Assembly (NCBI RefSeq): GCF_030538695.1
Contig: NZ_JAUNTN010000002.1
Coordinates: 62,001 to 126,000, forward strand
From: Paracoccus sp. (in: a-proteobacteria)
GTDB lineage: Bacteria > Pseudomonadota > Alphaproteobacteria > Rhodobacterales > Rhodobacteraceae
Reading direction: 5' to 3'
Length of the DNA: 64,000 nt
Shown: piece after piece, positions 36,159 to 43,757 of the stretch
Position numbering within the stretch: the stretch's first letter is position 1
Layout: every line of letters begins with the position of its first letter
Translations under genes and position numbers: made by a program
Notes under the pieces: generated by a model
Seen by the model: only the letters and a program-made list of their open reading frames with translations
What the model was told of the DNA's origin: nothing
Databases searched by the model: none

Positions 36159-36287
36159 CCCCGCCACCGCCAAAAGAATCATTCTGATATCGAACCAAAG
36201 CCTCATGCGGGCCGTTATGGCCTGCAAGGGGTTAAAATCTGGTTTACAGCCCCCATTTATTTGCAGCGCAATTCAAGGGATCACGCG

Positions 36288-37253
36288 ATGAACAAGGCCA
36301 TGACCAACACGGGCTATCCGGTTCTGAACCGTGAATATCCTAATGATTTCAAGGTTGATCCTGTCTATAAGGACAGCCTGCCGGATATGCAGAACGGCCC
36401 GTCCAGCACCATCGTCGGGGCGCGGAAAATGATCCAGCATGTTGGGATCAGTAATTTTCGCCTGCCGATCCGCTATCGCACCCGTGCGGGCGGCGAGGTG
36501 ATGCTGGAGACCTCAGTCACCGGGACGGTCAGTCTGGATGCCGAGAAAAAGGGCATCAACATGTCCCGGATCATGCGCTCTTTTTACGGCCATGCGGAAA
36601 AAGAGTTCAGCCTGTCGGTGCTGCAAGCCGCGCTGGATGACTATAAGGACCATCTGGACGCCTATGACGCGCGGATTCAGATGCGGCTCAGCTATCCGAT
36701 GCAGGTTGGTTCGATGCGCTCGGGGCTGAGTGGCTGGCAGTATTATGATACCGCTTTTGAGGTGATTGACCAGGGCGGGAAGCGCCTGCGCGTGATCCAT
36801 CTGGACTATGTTTACAGCTCGACCTGCCCTTGCTCGCTGGAATTGTCGGAACATGCGCGGATGACGCGCGGGCAGCTTGCGACGCCGCATTCGCAACGCT
36901 CGGTTGCGCGGATTTCGGCGGTGATGCAGGGCGCGGAGCGGTTGTGGATCGAGGACTTGCTGGACATCTGTCGCCGCGCCGTGCCGACCGAAACGCAGGT
37001 CATGGTGAAGCGCGAGGATGAACAGGCTTTCGCGGAACTGAACGCCGCACATCCGATTTTCGTCGAGGATGCCGTGCGCGCCTTTGCCGAAGGGTTGTTG
37101 GCGGATGCGCGGATCGGGGATTTCCGCATCGTCGCCAGCCATCAGGAATCGCTGCATTCCCATGATGCGGTCAGTATTCTGACCGAAGGTCCTACGTTTG
37201 AGGCGCAAAGCCTTGACCCGCTGGTGTTCGCCTCGCTGATCCATTGTGGTTAA
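36288..37253 (+). CDS. folE2: GTP cyclohydrolase FolE2
   Basis: The type IB GTP cyclohydrolase, which does not need zinc, makes 7,8-dihydroneopterin triphosphate for folate. The 321 residues carry VGISNFRLPIRY, the active-site cysteine motif SSTCPCSLELSEHAR, and TPHSQRSVA, as in FolE2. The ATG at 36288 follows AAGGGATCACGCG. Upstream, TTAA-N7-TTTA at 36232-36246 is one base from a CtrA box. I see no clear Zur box. Confidence 0.93.
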   Translation: MNKAMTNTGYPVLNREYPNDFKVDPVYKDSLPDMQNGPSSTIVGARKMIQHVGISNFRLPIRYRTRAGGEVMLETSVTGTVSLDAEKKGINMSRIMRSFYGHAEKEFSLSVLQAALDDYKDHLDAYDARIQMRLSYPMQVGSMRSGLSGWQYYDTAFEVIDQGGKRLRVIHLDYVYSSTCPCSLELSEHARMTRGQLATPHSQRSVARISAVMQGAERLWIEDLLDICRRAVPTETQVMVKREDEQAFAELNAAHPIFVEDAVRAFAEGLLADARIGDFRIVASHQESLHSHDAVSILTEGPTFEAQSLDPLVFASLIHCG

Positions 37254-37264
37254 GCTGCCGTTAA
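37250..37264. promoter_or_regulatory. Perfect CtrA-type box upstream of uvrD
   Basis: TTAA-GCTGCCG-TTAA matches the alphaproteobacterial CtrA consensus TTAA-N7-TTAA. It overlaps the folE2 stop and lies 55 bases before the uvrD start. At this GC content such a match is expected about 0.1 times in 64 kb, though it is a single sequence-only prediction. Confidence 0.4.
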
Positions 37265-37318
37265 GGAACAAGTCAGGAACATCTTTCCCTGCGCTGCAAG
37301 CTGCGCTATGGTCCGGCC

Positions 37319-39685
37319 ATGAGTGATTTTGACGACCCATTCGAGGCGGCAGAGGCCGAAACCCGCATCCCGCTGTCGCAGCGGGCGCTGGCGGCGCGGC
37401 CTGCGCCGTATCTGGAGGGGCTGAACCCGGCACAGCGGGCTGCGGTCGAGGCTCTGGATGGGCCAGTGCTGCTGCTGGCGGGGGCCGGGACGGGGAAAAC
37501 GCGGGCGCTGACCACGCGAATCGCGCATATTCTGAACCAGGGCAGGGCGTGGCCTAGCCAGATTCTGGCGGTTACATTCACCAATAAGGCGGCGCGGGAA
37601 ATGCGCGACCGTATCGGGCGGCTGCTGGGTGAGGCGGTCGAGGGGATGCCGTGGCTTGGCACGTTCCACTCGATCAGCGTCAAGATTCTGCGCCGCCATG
37701 CGGAATTGGTGGGTGATGGCGAAATCACGCTGAAACCGTCCTTTACCATTCTGGATACGGACGACCAGATTCGCCTGTTGAAACAGTTGATTGCCGCTGA
37801 TGGGCTGGATGAGAAACGCTGGCCTGCGCGGGCCTTGGCGGGGCTGATTGACGGCTGGAAGAATCGGGCGCTGATCCCTGACCGGGTGCCGAAATCTGAT
37901 CAGGCAGCGTTTGAAGGCCATGGCGTGCGGCTTTACCGTGCCTATCAGCGCCGCTTGCTGGAGCTGAACGCTGTCGATTTTGGCGATTTGCTGTTGCATT
38001 GCGTGACGCTGTTTCAGGCGCATCCAGACCTGCTGGCAAAGTGGCAGGATCGGTTCCGCTATATTCTGGTGGACGAGTATCAGGACACCAATGTCGCGCA
38101 ATATATGTGGCTGCGGCTGCTGGCGGCGCGGGATCGCAACATCTGTTGTGTGGGCGATGACGACCAGTCGATCTATGGCTGGCGTGGGGCCGAGGTTGGG
38201 AACATCCTGCGGTTCGAGACTGATTTCCCCGGTGCGCAGGTGATCCGGCTGGAACAGAATTACCGCTCGACCCCGCAGATTCTGGCTGCGGCCTCGGGGC
38301 TGATCGCGGCGAATCAGGGGCGGCTTGGCAAGACCTTGTGGACCGAGGCCGAGGCGGGCGCCCCGGTTCGGCTGATCGGCCATTGGGACAGTGAGGCCGA
38401 GGCGCGCTGGATCGGTGAGGAAATCGAGGCGTTTCATGGCGGCCACCGGGCCAGCATGGGCCAGAACGACCTGAACGATATGGCGATTCTGGTTCGCGCC
38501 AGCCATCAGATGCGGGCGTTTGAAGACCGCTTCATGTCCATTGGACTGCCCTATCGTGTGATTGGCGGGCCGCGCTTCTATGAACGGGCCGAGATCCGCG
38601 ATGCGATGGCCTATTTCCGGCTGGCGGTCAGTCCGGCGGATGATCTGGCCTTTGAACGTATCATCAACACGCCGCGCCGGGGGCTTGGTGACAAGGCTGT
38701 TCAGACCATCCAGAGCCTTGCCCGTCGGGCGGGAGAGCCGCTGCTGATCGGCGCGCAGCGGGCGGTGGCAGAAAAGGCGGTTTCGGGCAAGGCTCTGTCG
38801 GGGCTGACGAACTTTGTTCAGGCGATGGGGCGCTGGCACGCCGATGCGCTGGATGGGGCTGTCAATCATATCGAACTGGCCGAGCGGATTCTGGATGAAT
38901 CCGGCTATACGGCGATGTGGCAGAACGACAAATCCCCTGATGCGCCGGGCCGTCTGGATAACCTGAAAGAACTGGTCAAGGCACTGGAAGATTTCGACAA
39001 TCTTCAAGGGTTTCTCGAGCATGTCGCGCTGGTCATGGACCGCGATTCGGGCGATGCGGTGGATCAGGTCAGCATTATGACCCTGCACGCGGCCAAGGGT
39101 CTGGAATATCCTATCGTCTTTCTGCCGGGGTGGGAGGATGGCCTGTTTCCGAACCAGCGTGCGTTGGACGAAACCGGCACCAAAGGGCTGGAGGAGGAGC
39201 GCCGCCTGGCCTATGTCGGCATCACGCGGGCAGAAAAACTTTGCACCATCAGCTTTGCCGGAAACCGGCGGATGTATGGGCAATGGCAATCGCAACTGCC
39301 CTCGCGTTTTATCGACGAATTGCCCGGGGATGAGATCGAGGTGCTGACGCCGCCCGGCCTTTACGGCGGCGGCTTCGGCGCGGCGGCAATGGCAGGTGCG
39401 GCGACCATGCAGGACCGTGCCGCGCGGGCGGATGTCTATAACTCACCCGGCTGGCGGCGATTGCAGGACCGCCAGCAGACCAGCCCACGGCGCCCGGTGG
39501 TGATCGAGGCCAAGGCTGCCGCCAGCTTTGCGGTCGGTGATCGGGTCAGTCATGCGCGTTTCGGTGATGGCACGATCCTTGGCGTGGTCGAGGATACCCT
39601 GACTGTGCAATTCGGGGACATGGTGAAAAACGTCAAGGCGGGGTATGTCCAGCCTGCCAATGCGCCGGATGATGTGCCGTTCTAG
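37319..39685 (+). CDS. uvrD: UvrD/PcrA-type DNA helicase II
   Basis: A superfamily 1A 3'-5' helicase for nucleotide excision and mismatch repair. The 788 residues carry LLAGAGTGKTRALTTRI (Walker A), FTNKAAREM, VDEYQDTN (Walker B), GDDDQSIYGWRGA, LEQNYRS, TLHAAKGLEYPIVFLPG and EERRLAYVGITRA. The C-terminus has a Tudor-like segment (GDRVSHARFGDGTILGV) known in PcrA/UvrD. The stop shares a CTAG with the convergent rlmJ stop. Confidence 0.95.
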   Translation: MSDFDDPFEAAEAETRIPLSQRALAARPAPYLEGLNPAQRAAVEALDGPVLLLAGAGTGKTRALTTRIAHILNQGRAWPSQILAVTFTNKAAREMRDRIGRLLGEAVEGMPWLGTFHSISVKILRRHAELVGDGEITLKPSFTILDTDDQIRLLKQLIAADGLDEKRWPARALAGLIDGWKNRALIPDRVPKSDQAAFEGHGVRLYRAYQRRLLELNAVDFGDLLLHCVTLFQAHPDLLAKWQDRFRYILVDEYQDTNVAQYMWLRLLAARDRNICCVGDDDQSIYGWRGAEVGNILRFETDFPGAQVIRLEQNYRSTPQILAAASGLIAANQGRLGKTLWTEAEAGAPVRLIGHWDSEAEARWIGEEIEAFHGGHRASMGQNDLNDMAILVRASHQMRAFEDRFMSIGLPYRVIGGPRFYERAEIRDAMAYFRLAVSPADDLAFERIINTPRRGLGDKAVQTIQSLARRAGEPLLIGAQRAVAEKAVSGKALSGLTNFVQAMGRWHADALDGAVNHIELAERILDESGYTAMWQNDKSPDAPGRLDNLKELVKALEDFDNLQGFLEHVALVMDRDSGDAVDQVSIMTLHAAKGLEYPIVFLPGWEDGLFPNQRALDETGTKGLEEERRLAYVGITRAEKLCTISFAGNRRMYGQWQSQLPSRFIDELPGDEIEVLTPPGLYGGGFGAAAMAGAATMQDRAARADVYNSPGWRRLQDRQQTSPRRPVVIEAKAAASFAVGDRVSHARFGDGTILGVVEDTLTVQFGDMVKNVKAGYVQPANAPDDVPF

Positions 39686-40458
39686 GCCCCGGCAAAGATG
39701 CGGGTCAGGGTGTGGGCTTCGTCCTGTAATCCCCAGGGCGGGTTTAGGATGAACATGCCGGACCCGATCATGCGGTGATTGTCGCGGGCTGCGGGGAATG
39801 TGACTTCGGACAGCAGGGCTTCGGGATGGTCCGCGACCAACGCGGCCAGCATTCCGGCGTGGCGCGGCTCTCGCAGGATCGGATACCATAGTGCGATGAT
39901 GCCGACATTCCATTTGCGGGTGATCTGTGCGATCTGCCGGGGCAGGGCGGCGTAGTCAGCCTTGACCTCATAACTGGGGTCGATCAGCAACAGGCCCCGC
40001 CGCGGGGTGGGGGGGCAAACCGCCTGCGCCATGGCGAAACCGTCCTGATGGTGCAGCGTGGCAAAATCCGCCACGCGCTCCAGCGCCGCATATTCCTGCG
40101 GATGCAGTTCGGCCAGATGGGCGCGGTCGCCGGGGCGCAGGAAATGCCGGGCAATCAGCGGCGAGCCGGGATAGCTTTCCGATCCATATTCCGCCCGCAC
40201 CGCGACCAGTGCGGCCAGTAACGGGTGATCTTTGGGCAGCCAGCCTTCCGCGAGTGCGCGGGTGATACCGGCGCGGGCCTCGCCGGTCTGCCGGGCCTGA
40301 TCGCCGGACAGGTCGTAAAGCCCGCGCCCGGCGTGTGTTTCAAGGTAGGTTAACGGCTTGGGCTTGGCGGTCAGATAGGCCAAAGCCCGCGCCAGCAGCG
40401 CGTGCTTGTGCAGATCGGCCAGATTTCCAGCGTGATAGCCGTGCTGATAAGATAACAT
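39682..40458 (-). CDS. rlmJ: 23S rRNA (adenine2030-N6)-methyltransferase RlmJ
   Basis: RlmJ methylates A2030 of 23S rRNA. The 258 residues start MLSYQHGYHAGNLADLHKH, typical of RlmJ, and carry ETHAGRGLYDL and the catalytic motif LIDPSYEVKADY (the usual DPPYE reads DPSYE). I start at 40458; upstream in-frame codons run through the hairpin array. The start lies 26 bases beyond the terminator of the small RNA array, so rlmJ may depend on read-through or on a promoter inside the array. Confidence 0.92.
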   Translation of the reverse strand: MLSYQHGYHAGNLADLHKHALLARALAYLTAKPKPLTYLETHAGRGLYDLSGDQARQTGEARAGITRALAEGWLPKDHPLLAALVAVRAEYGSESYPGSPLIARHFLRPGDRAHLAELHPQEYAALERVADFATLHHQDGFAMAQAVCPPTPRRGLLLIDPSYEVKADYAALPRQIAQITRKWNVGIIALWYPILREPRHAGMLAALVADHPEALLSEVTFPAARDNHRMIGSGMFILNPPWGLQDEAHTLTRIFAGA

Positions 40459-40483
40459 GGCCCTGTCATAACGTGCTGCGCAG

Positions 40484-40529
40484 AAAATAAAAGCGGCGGC
40501 GCCCAAGGGAGGAGGAGGGGCACCGCCGC
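40484..40529 (-). terminator. Rho-independent terminator formed by the last hairpin of the small RNA array
   Basis: On the minus strand the last hairpin (40529 to 40493, GC-rich stem of about 11 bp) is followed at once by TTTTATTTT (40492 to 40484). The opposite end of the array has no T tract. This fixes the direction of transcription of the array as minus. Confidence 0.8.
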
Positions 40530-40828
40530 ATAACGCTGGCCCTAGGGAGGAGGTGGGCCGCGTATAAGATGCACTGGTGGCCAGGGAGGAGGAGAGGCCA
40601 CCAGTACTAACGATCGGCCCCAAGGGAGGAGGAGGGGCCATCGCAACTGCCCGCCATTCGGCGGAGGGTGAACTACGGCGGCTTCCGAGGGAGGAGGAAG
40701 GAAGCCGCCGCTTTCACCATGACGCCCAAGGGAGGAGAAGGGGCGTCATCGTAACTCTTGGCGGCGCCCCGAGGGAGGAGGAGAGGGGCACCGCCTGAAC
40801 CCGTGCCGAAAGGGAGGAGGTATTCGGC
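40493..40828 (-). ncRNA. CcsR/cuckoo-type small RNA array, eight hairpins with CCUCCUCCC loops
   Basis: Eight tandem stem-loops stand at 40493-40529, 40534-40562, 40573-40605, 40612-40642, 40676-40710, 40719-40749, 40760-40795 and 40805-40828. Stems are different and mostly perfect (10, 11 and 9 bp in the third, fifth and sixth), but every loop reads GGGAGGAG on the plus strand, so CUCCUCCC on the minus strand. This is the hallmark of the CcsR RNAs of Rhodobacter sphaeroides and the wider alphaproteobacterial cuckoo RNA family, which are stress-induced and mimic the anti-Shine-Dalgarno sequence. The usual upstream DUF1127 gene is not visible. A weak candidate promoter, TTGTGC-N17-CATCTT, lies on the minus strand near 40870-40900. 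Confidence 0.85.
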
Positions 40829-41260
40829 CGGGAAACTTAATTCCGTATCGTTAACGCTATCGCGCTTCCGATGGACAGAAGATGCGCCTTTTGCTGCGCT
40901 TGCACAACAACCATTGCTGCCATGCTGCCATGCGCAAAATGCATAACAAGTGCTGACCTATTTTTCCAAGCCGAAGCGGAGGGGGTCGCAAACATGAAGG
41001 ATTGATGACATCTTGTCTGATGTGCAGGGGTTTTTAACGGTGGGGATGTCTGTTTTCTGGTTCTGACGTTGCGTTTCTTGCAGTGCTGCGACGTGGTGCC
41101 GCAGGCTTGGCTTGGGGTATCGTGCAAATGCAGCGTTATCGCTAACCAGAGAAGTTAACCTAGCGTCAAGATCGCATCCTCGTGAGGGGGCGCGGTTCGG
41201 CCCAGTTCCGCCGTTGTGGGGTGGTGCCGTGCGCCATGTCTGGTGCGGGGCGTGGTCTGG
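40829..41260. other. Non-coding region between the small RNA array and the dcw leader
   Basis: About 430 bp with lower GC than the flanks. Open frames here have no family-like sequence or ribosome binding site. GTTAAC occurs twice (about 40850 and 41153). It should contain the minus-strand promoter of the hairpin array. I see no gene in it. Confidence 0.45.
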
Positions 41261-41263
41261 TTC

Positions 41264-41368
41264 GATTCGTCTGCTGAGAGCGTGCTGGGACATTATGGAA
41301 TCGAGTTTGGGAAATCATGGAATCGTCGTTGAGATTCCGAATCGCGCAGGCGTGATTGGTCGTGATTC
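41264..41368. promoter_or_regulatory. Cluster of six GANTC (CcrM-type) sites upstream of the dcw cluster
   Basis: GANTC occurs at 41264-41268, 41298-41302, 41320-41324, 41333-41337, 41339-41343 and 41364-41368. About one per 300 bp is expected at this base composition. CcrM methylates GANTC in alphaproteobacteria and its state controls division genes with GcrA in Caulobacter. The cluster lies 520-630 bp before mraZ. Confidence 0.5.
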
Positions 41369-41544
41369 TGAGCTTTTCTGACCTGTCCGGGTGGATGTTC
41401 AGCGGTCTGATGTCGGCCTTTCTATATTTTCTGGGAATATGCGGCACTTTTTTGCCTATGCGCGATCTGTCTATATCTAGTGTTTTGTTGACTGTCATTC
41501 CGCTAGGTTTGCTTCTCTGCCTTTGGTTTTCTGCGAACTATAGT

Positions 41545-41891
41545 GGAACATGATGTGGCTGGCCTCTGGTTGCTGTTGGTTGGTGGCGAATAATTCCATT
41601 GCGTCCCATGTTTTCCCGTGGCATTTCTTGTTCACGGAGACGGGATAGAAGGGGCGATCAAAAGACCCCGCGAAGGCGAAGCAGGCTTCATACAGGCACC
41701 CGCTTTCCGTGATGTGATCCGGGGCGCATGAGCAGCACCTCCCCCAGGTGGCGCGATAACCCGGACGATCCCCGCGAAACGGGGCCCAGAGATGGGAACG
41801 AGGGCGGCGGATCGGGCGGTGGCAGCGGCCCGGTCCGCCCTTTCCTTTTCGGGCGGGCCGAAAAGGTGGGACAGTTAAGGAGACGCCGCAG
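41545..41891 (+). ncRNA. Long 5' leader of mraZ, probable UpsM-like small RNA
   Basis: In Rhodobacter sphaeroides the dcw cluster starts with a long leader that releases the small RNA UpsM. Here about 350 bases without a gene precede mraZ, with hairpins CCCCG-CGAAA-CGGGG (41770-41784) and CGGTCCGCCC / GGGCGGGCCG (41831-41860). The second can be replaced by CCTTTTC / GAAAAGG (41844-41850 with 41860-41866), which shares bases with it. A possible -10 (TATAGT, 41539-41544) marks the upstream limit, but its -35 is poor. Position and structure support the call; I could not align the sequence with UpsM. Confidence 0.45.
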
Positions 41892-42395
41892 GTGGCGCGC
41901 AGGTTCAGAGGTTCAGAAGACGTCAAGATCGACGCCAAGGGACGGATGTCCGTCCCGGCGCGGTTTCGCCGCGTCTTTGAACTGTCCGATCCTGATTTTG
42001 AATCCGGCCGCCGGGCGCAGATGGTCATTGTCTATGGCGGCCCGCAGCAGGATCACCTCAAACTTTATACGATTGAGGCGATCGAAGAAATCGACGCACA
42101 GATCCATCGGATGCCGCGCGGTTCGGTCCAGCGTCTTGTGCTGGAGCGGCTGATGAACGGCCAGTCGATCGAGGCCGAGATCGACGATGACGGCCGCTTG
42201 GTGATGCCGCAAAAGCTGCGTGACAAGCTGGGTCTGACGGACCGGGCGCATATGGTGGCCTCGGGCGATTACTTGAAGCTTTGGGCTGCCGAGGATCAGC
42301 AGGACGCCGATGCCGAGCTGGACGCCTTTATTGATTCGCTTGAACCCGGCACTGATCTGCTGAGCCTGCTTCCCGGTCTGCCCGAGGAGGGTTAA
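41892..42395 (+). CDS. mraZ: Transcriptional regulator MraZ
   Basis: First gene of the dcw cluster; a ring-forming DNA-binding protein that regulates it. The 167 residues contain two AbrB-like halves, each with the DxxxR motif ([13 protein letters not shown] near 14-26 and [13 protein letters not shown] near 98-110). It begins with GTG at 41892 behind AAGGAGACGCCGCAG. I did not find a convincing set of TGGGN repeats (MraZ boxes) directly upstream. Confidence 0.95.
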   Translation: MARRFRGSEDVKIDAKGRMSVPARFRRVFELSDPDFESGRRAQMVIVYGGPQQDHLKLYTIEAIEEIDAQIHRMPRGSVQRLVLERLMNGQSIEAEIDDDGRLVMPQKLRDKLGLTDRAHMVASGDYLKLWAAEDQQDADAELDAFIDSLEPGTDLLSLLPGLPEEG

Positions 42396-42399
42396 GGCC

Positions 42400-43368
42400 A
42401 TGGCCGCGCCCCATATCCCCGTTCTGCTGGACCCGCTGCTGCGGGCGGTTGCGCCGGTTTCTGGCACTTGGGTCGATGGCACCTTTGGCGCGGGCGGTTA
42501 CACGCGCGGGCTGCTGGCGGCGGGGGCGGATCAGGTGATCGGTATTGACCGCGACCCGCTGGTCTTCGGCATGGCCCGCGCTTGGGCGGGTGATTATGGC
42601 GACCGCCTGTTGCTGCGTCAGGGCGAGTTTGGCGACCTTGATGTGCTGGCCGGGCAGCCGGTCGATGGGGTGGTGCTGGACCTTGGCGTCAGCTCGATGC
42701 AGCTGGATCAGGCTGAGCGCGGCTTTTCCTTTCTGCGTGACGGGCCGCTGGATATGCGCATGGCGCAGGATGGGCCGAGTGCCGCCGATCTGCTGAACAG
42801 CGCCGACGAATCGGTGATTGCCGATGTGCTGTATCATTATGGTGAGGAGCGCGCCTCGCGGCGGATCGCGCGGGCGATTGTCGCCGCGCGCCCGCTGACC
42901 CGCACGCTGGAGCTGGCCGAGGTCGTCGCCCGCTGTCTGCCGCGTCCGAAACCGGGGCAGAGCCATCCGGCGACGCGCAGTTTTCAGGCTATTCGTATTT
43001 GGGTGAATGATGAGTTCGGCCAGCTTCTTCAGGGGCTTATGGCGGCAGAACGCGCCCTGAAACCGAGTGGCAAGCTGGCGGTGGTCAGCTTTCATTCGCT
43101 GGAGGACCGGGTGGTCAAGCGGTTCTTTCAGGCGCGTTCGGGTCAGGCCGGGGGTGGTAGCCGTCATGCGCCGGTCATGGCCGTTGAAGCCCCTGCTTTT
43201 ACCCTGCCGTTTCGTCGCGCCATTGGGGCCGATGATGCCGAACTGGCCGCCAACCCCCGCGCCCGCAGCGCCTATCTGCGTGTGGGCGTGCGCACCGATG
43301 CACCCGCCGGTTCCGCTGATGCGGCGGCGCTGGGTTTGCCGCGCCTGCCAGCGCAAAGGGGGCGGTGA
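42400..43368 (+). CDS. rsmH: 16S rRNA (cytosine1402-N4)-methyltransferase RsmH
   Basis: Methylates C1402 in the decoding centre. The 322 residues have [15 protein letters not shown] (SAM site), [41 protein letters not shown] and [13 protein letters not shown]. It starts 4 bases after the mraZ stop. Its stop overlaps ftsL (TGATG). Confidence 0.97.
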   Translation: MAAPHIPVLLDPLLRAVAPVSGTWVDGTFGAGGYTRGLLAAGADQVIGIDRDPLVFGMARAWAGDYGDRLLLRQGEFGDLDVLAGQPVDGVVLDLGVSSMQLDQAERGFSFLRDGPLDMRMAQDGPSAADLLNSADESVIADVLYHYGEERASRRIARAIVAARPLTRTLELAEVVARCLPRPKPGQSHPATRSFQAIRIWVNDEFGQLLQGLMAAERALKPSGKLAVVSFHSLEDRVVKRFFQARSGQAGGGSRHAPVMAVEAPAFTLPFRRAIGADDAELAANPRARSAYLRVGVRTDAPAGSADAAALGLPRLPAQRGR

Positions 43369-43757
43369 TGCGGTTGCTTGCCGTGGTGACGGGCATTGTT
43401 GTGCTGATGGGGCTGGCCTTTTGGACCTACCGGGAAAACTATCGCACGCAGGCGGTGATCGACGAAATGCGTGTGGTTCAGCGCGAAATCGCCAGCTTGC
43501 GCGATGAACTGAGCGTGCTGAATGCCGAATGGGCCTATCTGAACCGGCCCGACCGCCTGCGCCAGCTTGTGCAGATGAACTTTGATACGCTGCGGCTGGT
43601 GCCTCTGACTTCGGATCAATTCGCGGGCGCGGGCAATATCGCCTATCCGCCAGCGCCGGAAAAGCTGGTTCGTCCGCCGCGCCGCCCCGAGGGCTTTACC
43701 CCCGAAGGCGGCGAAATCACCGAAAACGACGCCCCCGCACAGGAGCAAACGCCATGA
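43368..43757 (+). CDS. ftsL: Cell division protein FtsL
   Basis: A bitopic divisome protein that forms a complex with FtsB and FtsQ. The 129 residues have a membrane helix at about 3-20 and a coiled coil (VIDEMRVVQREIASLRDELS) followed by the conserved LNRPDRLRQLVQ. The ATG at 43368 overlaps the rsmH stop; a GTG one codon earlier is possible. It overlaps ftsI by 4 bases. Confidence 0.9.
   Translation: MRLLAVVTGIVVLMGLAFWTYRENYRTQAVIDEMRVVQREIASLRDELSVLNAEWAYLNRPDRLRQLVQMNFDTLRLVPLTSDQFAGAGNIAYPPAPEKLVRPPRRPEGFTPEGGEITENDAPAQEQTP

Noticed and set aside
31914..36227. A very long minus-strand open frame of over 1400 codons
   Set aside because: It runs antisense to acnA's promoter, DUF1223, yciB and metZ; its low-complexity Arg/Gln/His-rich translation is the usual shadow of GC-rich genes in the opposite strand.
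40493..40828. CRISPR array
   Set aside because: The repeated unit is an 8-9 base purine loop inside variable inverted-repeat stems, not a 25-35 base direct repeat with unique spacers; no cas genes are present.
40829..41260. DUF1127 (CcaF1-type) gene expected upstream of a CcsR array
   Set aside because: No frame on the minus strand shows the arginine-rich DUF1127 pattern with a conserved R-L-D-I-G-type segment.
41112..41381. Open frame of 89 codons on the plus strand
   Set aside because: No ribosome binding site, Trp/Gly-rich composition typical of random frames, and it runs over the GANTC cluster.
41380..41891. RNase P RNA or other housekeeping RNA before mraZ
   Set aside because: The conserved GAGGAAAGTCC and ACAG segments of RNase P RNA are missing; an mraZ leader/UpsM-like RNA fits the position better.
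41700..41891. MraZ boxes (TGGGN direct repeats)
   Set aside because: Single TGGGA/TGGGAC words occur near 41793 and 41867, but not as three evenly spaced repeats.
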